Of a DNA stretch of 64,000 bases, positions 63,703-64,000 are shown one piece after another. The position numbers were made by a program, and so were the translations under genes. The notes below the pieces were generated by a model that did no database searches, was not told the origin of the DNA, and saw nothing but the letters and a program-made list of their open reading frames with translations. Numbering within the stretch: the first letter of the stretch is position 1; each line of letters starts with the position of its first letter. Origin of the DNA: JAVJSD01 sp040219575 (GTDB lineage: Bacteria; Planctomycetota; Planctomycetia; Pirellulales; Pirellulaceae); contig JAVJSD010000141.1 in NCBI GenBank assembly GCA_040219575.1, positions 1 through 64,000 on the forward strand, read 5' to 3'.

Positions 63703-64000
63703 CTTTGATCCCACGCAACCCTATCAAGCGGTTATCTACACCCGGCGCAGCTCGCCCAAGCAGAACGACCGCAGCCCGGCGCAGCAGGAGGCAGAGATTC
63801 GCCGCGTCTTGACGAATCTCCGTTACCCCTGGCGCGTCGTTAAGGTATACACCGACACGGAGACCGGCAAGTACACCTACCGGCGCATCGAATTCCAACG
63901 GATGCTGATGGAAATCAAGTCGGGGATGCTTCCCGAGGTCGACCTGATCCTGCTGGACACCTCCGAGCGCATCGGACGGTCGAAAAGCAACTCCTCGATT
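63689..64000 (+). CDS. Serine recombinase (resolvase/invertase type), truncated by the window edge
   Basis: 104 codons from ATG 63689, open to the right edge. The catalytic N-terminal domain is recognisable: AVIYTRRSS (about 14-22) carries the catalytic Arg and Ser, followed by QQEAEIRRVL, VVKVYTDTETGKY, FQRMLMEIKSG, VDLILLDTSERIGRS, the resolvase core whose R-x-GR motif closes the active site. Large serine recombinases of this type integrate or excise genomic islands and phages. The C-terminal DNA-binding part is outside the window. It overlaps the preceding small gene by 14 bases. Confidence 0.88.
   Translation, partial: MLRRNFDPTQPYQAVIYTRRSSPKQNDRSPAQQEAEIRRVLTNLRYPWRVVKVYTDTETGKYTYRRIEFQRMLMEIKSGMLPEVDLILLDTSERIGRSKSNSSI

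Overview
High-GC genomic DNA from a planctomycete, most likely a Pirellulales-type lineage. The assignment rests on gene content: a DUF1501 / DUF1549-DUF1553 / pre-peptidase-domain exported trio, formylglycine-dependent sulfatases (one with two catalytic domains), a DUF1559 pilin-like protein, an ECF sigma / Ser-Thr kinase pair, DUF4058, a GYF_2 protein, and intergenic gaps full of short palindromic repeats. No rRNA, tRNA or CRISPR array was recognised.

Layout. 1-277 is a 119-bp perfect inverted repeat that runs off the left edge. 198-6252 (minus) is the exported heme-like/DUF1501/PPC trio. 6741-16800 is mostly housekeeping: a small secreted protein, a DUF6580 membrane protein, a DUF71 ATPase, a pilin-like protein, a murB-ftsQ pair, thiS-thiG, an exported protein with a clear terminator, and a FIST sensor. 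17507-22269 is a carbohydrate-type cluster (cupin, TIM-barrel isomerase, Gfo/Idh/MocA dehydrogenase) interrupted by a broken toxin-antitoxin remnant and a DUF4058 gene. 22408-24159 is the most unusual gene: an exported protein built like the periplasmic porter domains of an RND efflux pump with every membrane segment missing. It is followed by GMP reductase. 25307-28003 holds an unknown membrane protein and an ECF sigma factor overlapping an anti-sigma factor that carries two CXXCH motifs on its outer side.

28682-35335 holds a cysteine-rich exported protein, a GYF_2 membrane protein, a sulfatase and two small unknowns. 35659-41162 has comEC and two zinc-ribbon/membrane genes flanked by rearranged copies of one repeat module that includes a comEC 3' fragment. 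41254-43573 is a sigma factor / Ser-Thr kinase operon whose stop codon sits on the target site of a complete IS630-type element (43573-44999). 45322-46296 is a degenerate receiver-PAS protein. 46311-48569 is a six-gene minus-strand cluster of small membrane proteins related to CsbD/YqjD/YqjE. 49012-52487 is a PYROXD2-like oxidoreductase and an acyl-CoA synthetase, and 52862-55978 is the double sulfatase.

56121-64000 looks like an integrated mobile island: two tandem paralogous tyrosine recombinases, a pair of imperfect repeats that could be recombination sites, an excisionase-like HTH protein, two large proteins of unknown function, a frameshifted gene, and at the right edge a serine recombinase with a small overlapping partner gene. 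The window ends inside that recombinase, so the right boundary of the island is not visible.
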